64,000 nt of DNA, from the NCBI RefSeq assembly GCF_019599275.1, contig NZ_JAHZTD010000001.1:1302001-1366000 (forward strand), written 5' to 3'. Position 1 is the stretch's first letter. Every line of letters starts with the position of its first letter. The notes beneath the pieces were generated by a model. The model saw only the letters and a program-made list of their open reading frames with translations. It searched no databases and was not told the DNA's origin. The stretch comes from Hymenobacter sp. HSC-4F20. GTDB taxonomy: Bacteria > Bacteroidota > Bacteroidia > Cytophagales > Hymenobacteraceae. Of the stretch, positions 50,032 through 58,239 are shown piece by piece. The position numbers and the translations under genes were made by a program.

Positions 50032-50565
50032 ATGGAACAGCTTATCATCCGGCTAGCCACCCTTCAGGATATAGCGCAGCTACAGCAGATTGGCCGACAA
50101 ACGTTTTTCGAGACGTTCGCCGCCAGCAACTCCGCCCAGAACATGCAAACATACCTGGAAGAGGGATTTTCCCGCGACAAGCTGACAGCGGAGTGGCAAA
50201 ATCCGCATTCGGCCTTTTACCTGGCCGAGCTGAACCACGCCGCCATTGGCTACCTGAAAGTCAATACCGGACCGGCACAAACCGAGCTGCAAACGGCCAA
50301 CGCGCTGGAAATCGAGCGTATTTATGTGCTGCGCGCCTACCACGGCAAGCAGGTCGGGCAGCTGCTTTACCAGCAGGCACTGCAGGCGGCCGAGCAGGCG
50401 CAGGTAGAGTACGTATGGCTGGGGGTGTGGGAGAAAAACCCGCGGGCCATCCGGTTTTACGAGAAAAACGGGTTTGTAGCCTTCGACACGCACGTATTCA
50501 TTCTGGGCGATGATGCGCAGACCGACATCCTGATGAAGCGGCCCGTGGCGGGCGGGCAATGCTAG
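50032..50565 (+). CDS. GNAT-family N-acetyltransferase
   Basis: The 177-residue protein begins with IIRLATLQDIAQLQQIGRQT and has the acetyl-CoA loop in IYVLRAYHGKQVGQLLYQ near residue 100 (R-x-x-x-G-x-G/A variant). The closing WLGVWEKNPRAIRFYEKNGF is typical. The overall form resembles the PaiA spermidine/spermine acetyltransferase group, but the acceptor is not certain. It is divergent from a Crp-family regulator gene 21 nt away. Confidence 0.88.
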   Translation: MEQLIIRLATLQDIAQLQQIGRQTFFETFAASNSAQNMQTYLEEGFSRDKLTAEWQNPHSAFYLAELNHAAIGYLKVNTGPAQTELQTANALEIERIYVLRAYHGKQVGQLLYQQALQAAEQAQVEYVWLGVWEKNPRAIRFYEKNGFVAFDTHVFILGDDAQTDILMKRPVAGGQC

Positions 50566-50875
50566 CACCGCCCCATCCGCCGTAGTTGGGCCGCTTCGCC
50601 GGGGGCTCGTTCGGGTAACCGGGGCCGGAAAAGGGGGTGATCCGCTGCCCGCTCCTCTCTTCGATGAAGTACGGGCGGACCAGAGGCGAGGGACACAGAT
50701 GAGAAGTCAGCACGCCTGGGCCAGCGCGTGGCGCCTGGCCTGCTGCTTGCCCAGCTTCAGCAGGCGCCTGCACGCGAAGCCGCCCATCTGGGCGGCTTCC
50801 CTCGCCGTAACTGTTGTAGCTTGCCTGTTCCGGTACCCGCAGCGTACTGCCCTGACTGCCCTTTCCTTCTGTTAG
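50566..50875. other. Intergenic region, 310 nt, with a GC-rich hairpin
   Basis: A perfect 11-bp hairpin (GAAGCCGCCCA at 50776-50786 and its complement at 50789-50799) is the only clear structure; it could end GNAT transcription or lie in the symporter leader. No promoter consensus is evident. Confidence 0.5.
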
Positions 50876-52228
50876 ATGAAAAAACTTGCTTCCAACCTTA
50901 CGTTTCAGGTTCTCACGGCCATTACGCTGGGCGTGCTCGTCGGCACGCTGTTTCCCGATTTCGGGGCGGCCCTCAAGCCCATCGGCGACACGTTCATCAA
51001 CCTGATTAAGATGCTCATTGCCCCCATCATCTTCCTGACGGTGGTACTGGGTATTGGCGGCATGGGCGACCTGAAGAAGGTAGGCCGGGTGGGCGGCAAG
51101 GCCCTGCTCTACTTTGAGATTGTGACCACCCTGGCGCTGGTCATCGGTATTACGGCGGCCAACCTGGCCCACCCCGGCACCGGCATTGATGCCCGCGCCT
51201 CGGTGGCTACCCAAAGCGCCGCCCAGGCGGCCGAGGCCTCCAAATACACGGCCCAGGCCGCCGGCGGGGAAGGCATGCACTGGGTTGATTTCGTGACCCA
51301 CATAGTGCCCCACAGTGTGGTGGGGGCCTTTGCCGAGGGTGAGGTGTTGCAGGTGCTGCTGTTTGCCGTGCTGTTCGGGTTTGCCCTGAGCCGCCTGCCC
51401 CGGGAGCTGGGCGAGCCTCTGCTGAAAACCTTCGATCGGCTTTCCCACGCCATGTTTGGGGTGCTGGCCCTGGTTATGAAGCTGGCCCCCATTGGGGCGT
51501 TCGGGGGCATGGCCTTCACCATTGGCAAGTACGGCCTGCACACGCTGCTGCCCCTGGGCAAGCTCATGCTGGTAGTGTACCTAACCATGTTTCTGTTTGT
51601 GTTTGGGGTACTCAACGCCATTATGCGGTTCTACGGCCTAAGCTTGTGGCGCTACCTGGGCTTTATCAAAGAAGAGCTGCTGCTGGTGCTGGGCACTTCG
51701 TCGTCGGAGTCGGCCTTGCCCCGCATGATTGACAAGCTGGAGCGCTACGGCTGCTCCCGCTCGGTGGCCGGCCTGGTGATACCTACGGGCTACTCCTTCA
51801 ACCTCGATGGCACTTCCATTTACCTCTCCATTGCCGCCATTTTCCTGGCCCAGGCTTTCGATATCAACCTGACCCTGGGCCAGGAGCTTTCCCTGATTGG
51901 CATTCTGATGGTAACCAGCAAGGGTGCGGCAGGCGTCACCGGCTCGGGTTTTATTGTGCTGGCCTCCACGCTGGCCGCTACCCGGGTTATTCCGGTAGAG
52001 GGTGTAGCTCTGCTGCTGGGCGTGGATCGGTTTATGTCCGAGGCCCGGGCCATTACCAACGTCATCGGCAACGGGGTAGCCACCCTGGTGATTGCCAAAA
52101 GCGAAAACGAGTTCGACGAGGCCCGGCACCAGCGGGCGTTGCGGGGCGAAATCCTGGCCCCGGAGCAGGAGCCGGAGCCTGCCGCCCTGCTGCCCACCGT
52201 AAAGCGCCCGGATTCTCCTACCCCTTAA
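50876..52228 (+). CDS. Dicarboxylate/amino acid:cation symporter (DAACS family)
   Basis: This 450-residue inner-membrane protein imports glutamate, aspartate or C4-dicarboxylates with Na+ or H+. It has eight hydrophobic segments and two re-entrant loops. The hallmarks are [18 protein letters not shown] near residue 265 (hairpin 1 serine-rich tip), [20 protein letters not shown] near 305, and [20 protein letters not shown] near 350. [20 protein letters not shown] near 395 carries the substrate-contacting residues of the last helix. The cytosolic tail is Pro-rich. A good terminator follows. Confidence 0.95.
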   Translation: MKKLASNLTFQVLTAITLGVLVGTLFPDFGAALKPIGDTFINLIKMLIAPIIFLTVVLGIGGMGDLKKVGRVGGKALLYFEIVTTLALVIGITAANLAHPGTGIDARASVATQSAAQAAEASKYTAQAAGGEGMHWVDFVTHIVPHSVVGAFAEGEVLQVLLFAVLFGFALSRLPRELGEPLLKTFDRLSHAMFGVLALVMKLAPIGAFGGMAFTIGKYGLHTLLPLGKLMLVVYLTMFLFVFGVLNAIMRFYGLSLWRYLGFIKEELLLVLGTSSSESALPRMIDKLERYGCSRSVAGLVIPTGYSFNLDGTSIYLSIAAIFLAQAFDINLTLGQELSLIGILMVTSKGAAGVTGSGFIVLASTLAATRVIPVEGVALLLGVDRFMSEARAITNVIGNGVATLVIAKSENEFDEARHQRALRGEILAPEQEPEPAALLPTVKRPDSPTP

Positions 52229-52332
52229 CCTGCGCGGCCCAGGTTGCTTCCGCCGCCGCCCGCCCGGGCTCTGGCTGCCCAAGCCCTACCCCAGGCAGGC
52301 CCCATAGCCAGCAGCCCGGGCTCCTCTATACA

Positions 52333-52364
52333 AAAGGCCCCTCGCCAGGCAGCGAGGGGCCTTT
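52333..52364 (+). terminator. Terminator after the symporter gene
   Basis: AAAGGCCCCTCGC and its exact complement form a stem with loop CAGGCA, ending in CCTTTCT. It may also serve the convergent coiled-coil gene. Confidence 0.75.
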
Positions 52365-52393
52365 CTGGTAGCAAAGCATCCGCCACCGGCAGC

Positions 52394-52813
52394 CTAGGCT
52401 GGCAGCGCGGCCCGCCGGGTGGTTACCTGCTCTTTGGCAGCCGTCAGCACGGCCACCTGGGCCACTACCTGCTCGGCATCTACGGCGGCCAGTAGGCGGG
52501 CGGCTCCACTGCGGGCACTGCCCCGCTCCTCCAGGTTGGCAAGGCGGTCGTTGGCCCGGCGCAGCTTGCTTTCGTTCTGGCGGCGCAGGACGGGTGTTAG
52601 GTCGGGGGTGGCCAGAATGGCGGTGTAGGCCGCAATTTCTGCGTTGAGGCCAGCCACCTGCCCGGCCGTATCGGCCAGAGTGCGGGTGGCCTGCCGGCTG
52701 GCATACTCCAGGGTTGCGGTCCGCTGCTGGTAGCTGTCCAGCTCAGCGTTCAGGTCGGCCAGGGCTTCGTCGCACTCGGCACGGGTAGTCAGTACACTCA
52801 CATCAAGAGCCAT
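52394..52813 (-). CDS. Coiled-coil protein of unknown function
   Basis: I do not recognise a family. The 139 residues are almost entirely helical: Leu, Ala, Glu and Arg are spaced in heptads (ADLNAELDSYQQRTATLEYA, LNAEIAAYTAILATP, SKLRRANDRLANLEERG). There is no signal peptide or membrane segment. It is the next gene after the XRE regulator on the same strand, but a terminator hairpin (52853-52903) stands between them, so co-expression is limited. Confidence 0.6.
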   Translation of the reverse strand: MALDVSVLTTRAECDEALADLNAELDSYQQRTATLEYASRQATRTLADTAGQVAGLNAEIAAYTAILATPDLTPVLRRQNESKLRRANDRLANLEERGSARSGAARLLAAVDAEQVVAQVAVLTAAKEQVTTRRAALPA

Positions 52814-52852
52814 ACAGATAAGTAGAATAAGTGGATAGATAAAAAATAAACA

Positions 52853-52903
52853 GGCGGGTATACTCCGCCGGCCCCCGGAAGGTTGCGGCAGAGTATACCC
52901 GCC
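52853..52903 (-). terminator. Terminator after the XRE gene
   Basis: GGCGGGTATACTCCGCC (52853-52869) faces its inverted copy at 52887-52903 with one mismatch. On the minus strand it is followed by a T-rich stretch (TTTATTTTTTA), as in an intrinsic terminator. Confidence 0.75.
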
Positions 52904-52915
52904 CGCCGGGTGGCC

Positions 52916-53515
52916 CTACCCCTTCAGCTGCCCCGGTCCTAGCAGCTCCTCCAGCCCGGCGGCCTCTGCTTCCAGGGCCGCAACGCGCAGCCGCAGCAAC
53001 TGGTAGCGGGCAGCCAGGTCGGCGTCATGCAGCAGGGCTTGGCTCTGCTGCTGTCGGCGTAGCAGCCACTGCCGGGTAGCTTTATCGGGCGGGGAAGCCA
53101 ATGCGGCTCCGTCGGGCGGGGGCGCGGCGGCCAGCAGCTCCGGCAGCGCCTGTTCCCAGCGCCGGGCCAGGGCTAGTGCCCCCTCCAACGCCCGTAGCTC
53201 CTGGCACAGCTTGCCCGCCTGGTGGCGGCAGGTATCATGGCGGGCTTCCAGAGGGCCGGGCGCGGGCGGGGCGGGCGGTGGCTCCCCGACTGGCTCGGCC
53301 TCAGGGGCGACGGGCGCCGCCTCGGGCGGCAACAGGGCGGCCAGGGGGGTAAGGCGGCGCAGTACTGGCCCGGTGAGGGTGCGGCGGCCAGCCTCAATGT
53401 GCGCCAGCAGTTGCCGGCTGATGCCCAGGAAGGCCGCTAGCTCCTGCTGCTCCAACCCAAAGTATTTGCGAATTCGGGCGGGTAGTGTGGTAGAGGGCGT
53501 GGAAGGACGTGGCAT
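52916..53515 (-). CDS. XRE-family HTH regulator with a coiled-coil C-terminus
   Basis: The 199-residue protein has an N-terminal Cro/CI-type helix-turn-helix (IRKYFGLEQQELAAFLGI, SRQLLAHIEAGRRTLTG, residues ~14-48). An Ala/Pro-rich linker leads to a helical C-terminal part with heptads (RYQLLRLRVAALEAEAAGLE) suited to dimerisation. The start codon lies 5 nt from a 57-nt AT-rich palindrome that is a likely operator or structured leader. The target genes are unknown. The coiled-coil gene 102 nt downstream, past a terminator, may or may not be functionally linked. Confidence 0.8.
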   Translation of the reverse strand: MPRPSTPSTTLPARIRKYFGLEQQELAAFLGISRQLLAHIEAGRRTLTGPVLRRLTPLAALLPPEAAPVAPEAEPVGEPPPAPPAPGPLEARHDTCRHQAGKLCQELRALEGALALARRWEQALPELLAAAPPPDGAALASPPDKATRQWLLRRQQQSQALLHDADLAARYQLLRLRVAALEAEAAGLEELLGPGQLKG

Positions 53516-53520
53516 ACAGG

Positions 53521-53577
53521 TATAGGATATTGGAGCTTATTTTTTAAAGTATAAAAAATAAGCTCCAATATCCTATA
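53521..53577. promoter_or_regulatory. 57-nt AT-rich perfect palindrome upstream of the XRE gene
   Basis: Arms of 26 nt (beginning TATAGGATATTGGAGCTTAT) are exact inverted copies separated by AAGTA. It is strongly AT-rich in a GC-rich region and starts 5 nt upstream of the XRE ATG. It could be an operator for autoregulation, a transcription terminator or a translation-blocking hairpin. Confidence 0.7.
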
Positions 53578-53595
53578 CGTCCACTCAAACGCCAA

Positions 53596-53629
53596 AACGC
53601 CCCGCGCACCTTTCGGTACGCGGAGCGTC
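53596..53629 (-). terminator. GC-rich hairpin between the small secreted protein and XRE genes
   Basis: AACGCCCCGCGCACC pairs imperfectly with GGTACGCGGAGCGTC. It lies 33 nt after the stop at 53662, without a strong T-run. Confidence 0.45.
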
Positions 53630-53661
53630 TGCGTTGCAATAGAGGTGCGAGGTACTGCGTA

Positions 53662-53841
53662 TTAGCGCTTCTGGAAAATCCAGCGGCAGCCGGGCTGGTA
53701 TTTCTTGTAGACGGGGCGGTGCAAGCCGCCTTTGTAGTAGCGGGCGGGGCCGGAGGGGCCGGCCGTGGCCGTTAGGGCGGGAGCCAGCAGGGCCAGGACG
53801 AGGGCAAGGCAGGCGAACCGGGCGGCGAGAACAGCTTTCAT
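53662..53841 (-). CDS. Small secreted basic protein, unknown
   Basis: The 59-residue product starts at the ATG at 53841 with a signal peptide (ARFACLALVLALLAPALTAT, cleavage near TAGPSGP). The mature part of about 35 residues is basic and rich in Tyr, Lys, Gly and Pro (RYYKGGLHRPVYKKYQPG, then CRWIFQKR). It has a single cysteine. I know no family; it could be a matrix-type or surface peptide, or not a real gene. The codon pattern and signal peptide argue that it is real. Confidence 0.5.
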   Translation of the reverse strand: MKAVLAARFACLALVLALLAPALTATAGPSGPARYYKGGLHRPVYKKYQPGCRWIFQKR

Positions 53842-54014
53842 ATACGAAGGGGGCAGGAAGTTTAGAGAGGGCGCCGGCAGGGCCTTACCCGCCGGGAACA
53901 CTACAAAGGAACAGTACCCCCGGGCAGCGCGGGCGGGTAGTTAGCAAGCCGGGCAAAATCCTATCCGAACCGCTCCTTTTTCCGGGCGGAGTCCTACCCT
54001 TCCGGTCAAAAGCC

Positions 54015-54052
54015 AACGGCCCGCCCCCGGTTCTCACCGCGGGCGGGCCGTT
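54015..54052 (-). terminator. Terminator after the MoxR-like gene
   Basis: AACGGCCCGCCC and its exact complement form a 12-bp stem around a 14-nt loop, 27 nt after the stop at 54079. Confidence 0.7.
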
Positions 54053-54078
54053 TCTTAGCTGCCGCTGCGTCCGGGGGA

Positions 54079-55608
54079 CTACCGGCGCTTGCGCTTCTTC
54101 GACGACTGGTACTCGTCGTCATCGTCGTCATCGTCGCCGAAGTTGGGCATGGTGAACATGCTGCTGAGCAGGTCCTTGAACTGGGCGCCGGCCGTGAGGC
54201 GGTTGCGCGAAATCAGGCTGTGCTCGGCCATGCCGTGGAGGGCAAACTCCATCCAGAAGTGGGCGTTTTCCTTGCTTAGCTCACTCGGCACGCTTTGCTG
54301 CACCAGGTCCCGGAGGCCGGGCACTACGTCCAGCACCTTGCGGTAGTCCTCGTCGGAGGCATCGTGCAGCAAATCAATGGTGCGGGAGCCAAACCAGTCC
54401 TGCACGGGCTTATAGGGGTTGGGCTTGTCCTTCTGCTTTTTGCTTTTCTCGGGGTCGGGGAAGTACTGCAGGAACTGGGTCCGGATGGCTTTGCCCATGA
54501 GCTTTTCGGCCACGATGCCCGCGCCTTCCTGCTCGCCTTCGTACACCAGCTCCACCTTGCCGGTTACGGCCGGCACGGCCCCCAGGAAGTCGGCGATGCG
54601 CACGTAGGTTTGGGTTTCGCCGTTGAGCAACGCCCGGCGCTCAGCGGCAGCAATCACCTGCTCGTAGGCCGAGATGGTGAGGCGAGCCGATACGCCCGAC
54701 TTGGCATCCACGAACTCGGAGCCGCGGGCCTCAATGGCTACCTGCTCTACCAGGTCGTGCACGATTTCGTTGGTGGTTACCAGACCGCGCTGCTCCTCCC
54801 GGATGCGGGCTTCCTGCTTGGTAATGCGCTTGCCGATTTCAATGCTCTTGGGGTAGTGCGTGATAATCTGCGCGTCAATACGGTCTTTGAGGGGCGTCAC
54901 GATGGAGCCCCGGTTGGTGTAGTCCTCGGGGTTGGCCGTGAAAACGAACTGGATATCGAGGGGCAGGCGCACCTTGAAGCCCCGAATCTGGATGTCGCCC
55001 TCTTGTAGGATGTTGAACAAGGACACCTGAATGCGGGCCTGCAAGTCGGGCAGTTCGTTAATCACAAAGATGCCCCGGTGGGCCCGTGGAATCAGGCCGA
55101 AGTGGATTACCCGCTCGTCGCTGTAGGGCAGCTTAAGGGTAGCGGCCTTGATGGGGTCGGCGTCGCCGATAAGGTCAGCCACCGATACGTCGGGGGTCGC
55201 CAGCTTTTCGGTGTAGCGGTCGTCGCGGTGCAGCCAGGTGATGGGCGTCTCGTCGCCGCGCTCGGCAATGAGGTTGCGGGCAAACACGGACAGGGGCTGC
55301 AAGGGGTCGTCGTTCAGCTCCGAGCCTTCCACTACGGGCACGTACTCATCGAGCAAACTTACCAGCAGGCGGGCAATGCGGGTTTTGGCCTGCCCGCGCA
55401 AGCCCAGCAGGTTGATGTGGTGGCCGGCCAGAATGGCGCGCTGCAGTTCCGGAATAACGGTTTCCTCGTAGCCGAAAATGCCGGGAAACACGTCTTCCTT
55501 GCTTTGTAACTTCTTAATCAGATTGTCGCGCAGCTCCTGTTTCACGGAGCGGGGCTGGTAGCCGGACTGCTTCAGGGCACCGAGGGTGCGGATATCAGGT
55601 TGGGTCAT
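54079..55608 (-). CDS. MoxR/ChlI-like AAA+ ATPase
   Basis: The 509-residue protein is related to the magnesium-chelatase I subunit and MoxR AAA+ ATPases. The Walker A region is LLGLRGQAKTRIARLL near residue 67 (GxxGxAKT, with Ala in place of the usual Gly). Walker B and the following region read GIFVINELPDLQARIQVSLF near 180, and FVFTANPEDYTNRGSIVTPL is sensor 1. The C-terminus ends in an Asp run and a basic KKRKRR. Bchl synthesis genes are absent, so it is not a real Mg-chelatase. It is presumed to work with the VWA protein at 58240-59349, as MoxR and VWA proteins act together as chaperone-like complexes. Confidence 0.88.
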   Translation of the reverse strand: MTQPDIRTLGALKQSGYQPRSVKQELRDNLIKKLQSKEDVFPGIFGYEETVIPELQRAILAGHHINLLGLRGQAKTRIARLLVSLLDEYVPVVEGSELNDDPLQPLSVFARNLIAERGDETPITWLHRDDRYTEKLATPDVSVADLIGDADPIKAATLKLPYSDERVIHFGLIPRAHRGIFVINELPDLQARIQVSLFNILQEGDIQIRGFKVRLPLDIQFVFTANPEDYTNRGSIVTPLKDRIDAQIITHYPKSIEIGKRITKQEARIREEQRGLVTTNEIVHDLVEQVAIEARGSEFVDAKSGVSARLTISAYEQVIAAAERRALLNGETQTYVRIADFLGAVPAVTGKVELVYEGEQEGAGIVAEKLMGKAIRTQFLQYFPDPEKSKKQKDKPNPYKPVQDWFGSRTIDLLHDASDEDYRKVLDVVPGLRDLVQQSVPSELSKENAHFWMEFALHGMAEHSLISRNRLTAGAQFKDLLSSMFTMPNFGDDDDDDDEYQSSKKRKRR

Positions 55609-55949
55609 ACGGGGGAGTGGATTACCGGCCTACCTACGTACCCAGACCAGGGTCAGTCTGGTTCAGGTAGCCGGAGTAGTAGTATAACTAGCAAGCCGGG
55701 CGGTTGGTTCGGGTAAAATTGACTAACCTGCCCGGGAAAGATGGCTGCCCCCGCCAGATGCCGCTTCTGCCGGGTTAAAATGGGCCTACTCGGCCGTGGA
55801 GCGGCTGGCCTGCCCACCCGGAAAGCAAAGGCGACACCTTACTTTTCCCCGTGGTTTTGTGAGGAGGCGAGCTGCTATCCTGAATCCTCTTTGTTTTTGT
55901 TGGGTTTAGGGGCCCTGCCAGCAACAGTCCACGGGCATTTGTTTCCGCT
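55609..55949. other. Divergent intergenic region, 341 nt
   Basis: It should carry the promoters of the MoxR-like gene (-) and the 2H phosphoesterase gene (+), but no exact TAnnTTTG with a good spacer is seen. A frame at 55741-55953 is open but overlaps the next start and has no family resemblance. Confidence 0.5.
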
Positions 55950-56639
55950 ATGAACCTATTAGAACACTACGACGCGATGCGCGTGAAGGCCGTTTCCCAA
56001 CTGCTGACCACTGGAGCCGAGCCCGACCGGATGCTGCACTCCGGGCAGGATGCGCGCCGGGGTATTACGCTGCTGGCCCGCCCACCCGAGTCCGTCACGG
56101 CCGGAGTTAGCCGCGTCTTAGCTGATTTTCAGCTAGTAGCCCCGGAGCAGTATTACTACCCCGCCGCCGATATGCACCTGACCATCCTGTCCATTATTTC
56201 CTGCTTCCCCGGCTTTCTGCTGACGGATATTGCCCCGGCCGCCTACCAGGAAGTAGTACGCGCCGCCCTGGAGCAGGTAGGCCCATTTGTTATCCGCTAC
56301 GCGGGCCTAACCGCCTCAGCGGGCGGCCTGATGGTGCAGGGCTTCCCGGAAGATGACACCCTAAACCGGCTGCGCAACAAGCTGCGGACGGCTTTCCGGC
56401 GCTCCGGGCTGCCGCAATCCATCGACCAGCGGTACGCCCTGCAAACGGCCCATTCCACCGTGCTACGCTTCACCACTCCCCTGCACCACCCGGCCCGGCT
56501 GGTAGCCGCGCTCCAGAGCCATCAGCACACACCTATCGGCACTTTTCAGGTCGATACCCTGGAGCTGGTGTATAACGATTGGTATCAGCGCGCTGCCAAT
56601 ACCGTAGTGCTGGAGCGGTATCCTCTTACGGGTTCGTAG
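55950..56639 (+). CDS. 2H phosphoesterase, 2'-5' RNA ligase-like
   Basis: The 229-residue protein has the two HxT/S motifs of the 2H superfamily: HLTIL near residue 75 and HSTVL near 170, about 95 residues apart. Members cut or join 2',3'-cyclic phosphate RNA ends or hydrolyse cyclic phosphodiesters. RGITLLARPP near residue 30 and YYYPAADMHLTI are typical strands. The substrate is not known. It lies between the two halves of the MoxR/VWA pair on the opposite strand; no functional link is implied. Confidence 0.8.
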   Translation: MNLLEHYDAMRVKAVSQLLTTGAEPDRMLHSGQDARRGITLLARPPESVTAGVSRVLADFQLVAPEQYYYPAADMHLTILSIISCFPGFLLTDIAPAAYQEVVRAALEQVGPFVIRYAGLTASAGGLMVQGFPEDDTLNRLRNKLRTAFRRSGLPQSIDQRYALQTAHSTVLRFTTPLHHPARLVAALQSHQHTPIGTFQVDTLELVYNDWYQRAANTVVLERYPLTGS

Positions 56640-56664
56640 CGGGAAATAAAGGCAAGGCGGGGCG

Positions 56665-58143
56665 CTATGGCCGGGCAGCCAACGCTTGCTCCAGCAGCGT
56701 TACGGTTTCGGGGCCGGCTGAGGGGCGCGGGGCGCCCCCGCGCCAGATGCGCCCGTTGCGCCCAATAACCCAGTAGGTAGGGTAGCCGCCCACGCCGTAG
56801 GCCGCCGCGGCCTGGGTTGCGCCCGGGTCCAGCAGATGTACGCTGGTAGGGCCGGTTAGCGGATACTTAGCCAACGCGCGGTGCCAGTCCTCGGCTTTGC
56901 GGTCCACGGACACGTACAGAAATACTACGTCGCGGCCCTGAAACTGCTTTTTCAGCCTCCCGGCGGCGGGGGCCTCGGCCAGGCACGGAGCGCAGCTGCT
57001 GTACCAGAAATCCAGGTATACTACGTTACCCCGGAAGTCATGCAGAGAAACACGTTTGCCGTTGGCATCGCGCAGGGTAAAATCCGGGGCCGGGCTTCCC
57101 GCCTGCAAGCCCGCTGTGCTGCGCCAGGCCTCGCGCAGGTTCCGGGCGATGGTAGAGTCGCGGTTGTGGGCCCGAAAGGCGGGTAGGGCTGCCCGTACCG
57201 CCGCCCGGCCCTCATCCGGGAAGTCGTAGAGTTGGTTTACAAGCAGGTCGCCCACTATCTGGTCGCGCAACGTGGTTTCGCCGAAATCAGCCGTGGTACG
57301 GGCATAGAGTTGCTCTCCTGTGCCGGGGGTAGCTGCCAAGCGCCCGGAGGGTGCCACCAGGAAAGCGGAGCGGTAGGCCCCCAGCATGTACGCCACCGGT
57401 TGCAGCTCCGCGGGCTGGCACGCGTACACTCCCTCCGGAGGCCAGTGCAGCTGGCGCAGAAACGCAAAGTAATCAGGTGGCAGTACCGGCTCCTGCTTGG
57501 TGGCCGCTTTCACCTTACCGGCATAGCGCAACAATGAAAGTTCCCGCTGCTGCGCTAGTACTCGTTGGCGCAGACGCAGCAACGGCTCCGGCAGCGGGGC
57601 GCGGGCCTGCCAGGCGGCTAAGGTATCTAGCTGGCGCTGTTGGTACGCATCTACTAGCCGCACAAATTCCCCGAGGCTCACCACGCTGGCCTGACTTTCG
57701 GGTAAGCCGTCAAAATTGTAGTCAAAGTATTGCTGAGCGCGGGCTAGGTAGTTGTTAGCGTGGACGCCACGGCCGCTGAAACGGAGCGTTTCGTAAAACC
57801 TTGTGCGGTCTACCGTCACGTTCAGCGAGTCGCCAGCTTGGAGGTAGAGCGTCAGGGCGCTGCCTACCCCCAGCTGTACATCCAACGAATCTGATACGTT
57901 CTCTTCCCGCAGCCGAAACGCACCATCCGGGGCAATAGCAACCGCCCGTGCGGTTCGTAGTAGTTGCCCGGGCTGCTTGCGCCACACCCGCACGCTGTCG
58001 CCGGGCTGGGCATTGGTCACGGTGCCGCGCAACACGGCGGTAGTGGCCGGTTTGGGGGGTACAGCAGGGGTAGGCGGCGGGGTACTCCGGGCGGCAACGC
58101 AGCTGCTGAGTACATATAGGCTTACCAATACTTTGTAGTTCAT
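56665..58143 (-). CDS. Thioredoxin-like lipoprotein, TlpA family
   Basis: The start at 58143 (MNYKVLVSLYVLSSC) opens a lipoprotein signal with the lipobox LSSC at about residue 15. A Pro-rich stretch leads to a DUF4369-like domain (VLRGTVTNAQPGDSVRVWRK), a helical middle, and a C-terminal thioredoxin fold with APDFTLRDANGKRVSLHDF and the active-site CAPC in FWYSSCAPCLAEAPAA near residue 390. TlpA-like proteins reduce disulfides in the periplasm. It is 492 residues, as is usual for the DUF4369-TlpA group of this phylum. The family is clear; the partner is not. Confidence 0.88.
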   Translation of the reverse strand: MNYKVLVSLYVLSSCVAARSTPPPTPAVPPKPATTAVLRGTVTNAQPGDSVRVWRKQPGQLLRTARAVAIAPDGAFRLREENVSDSLDVQLGVGSALTLYLQAGDSLNVTVDRTRFYETLRFSGRGVHANNYLARAQQYFDYNFDGLPESQASVVSLGEFVRLVDAYQQRQLDTLAAWQARAPLPEPLLRLRQRVLAQQRELSLLRYAGKVKAATKQEPVLPPDYFAFLRQLHWPPEGVYACQPAELQPVAYMLGAYRSAFLVAPSGRLAATPGTGEQLYARTTADFGETTLRDQIVGDLLVNQLYDFPDEGRAAVRAALPAFRAHNRDSTIARNLREAWRSTAGLQAGSPAPDFTLRDANGKRVSLHDFRGNVVYLDFWYSSCAPCLAEAPAAGRLKKQFQGRDVVFLYVSVDRKAEDWHRALAKYPLTGPTSVHLLDPGATQAAAAYGVGGYPTYWVIGRNGRIWRGGAPRPSAGPETVTLLEQALAARP

Positions 58144-58159
58144 GTAGGCACGATACAAA

Positions 58160-58193
58160 AAAGCCGCTGAGGTAACGCTACCCCAGCGGCTTT
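58160..58193 (-). terminator. Terminator after the VWA gene
   Basis: AAAGCCGCTG and its exact complement enclose an inner GGTA/TACC pair, giving a long hairpin with A and T flanks, 47 nt after the stop at 58240. Confidence 0.75.
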
Positions 58194-58239
58194 CTTGTAA
58201 CCAACTCACGAAAAGCAGATTATACGTTTGCTTCTGTGC

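Noticed and set aside
55741..55953. Plus-strand 70-codon frame
   Set aside because: It overlaps the start of the 2H phosphoesterase gene by 4 nt and lies in a spacer where divergent promoters are expected. Its composition is not protein-like.
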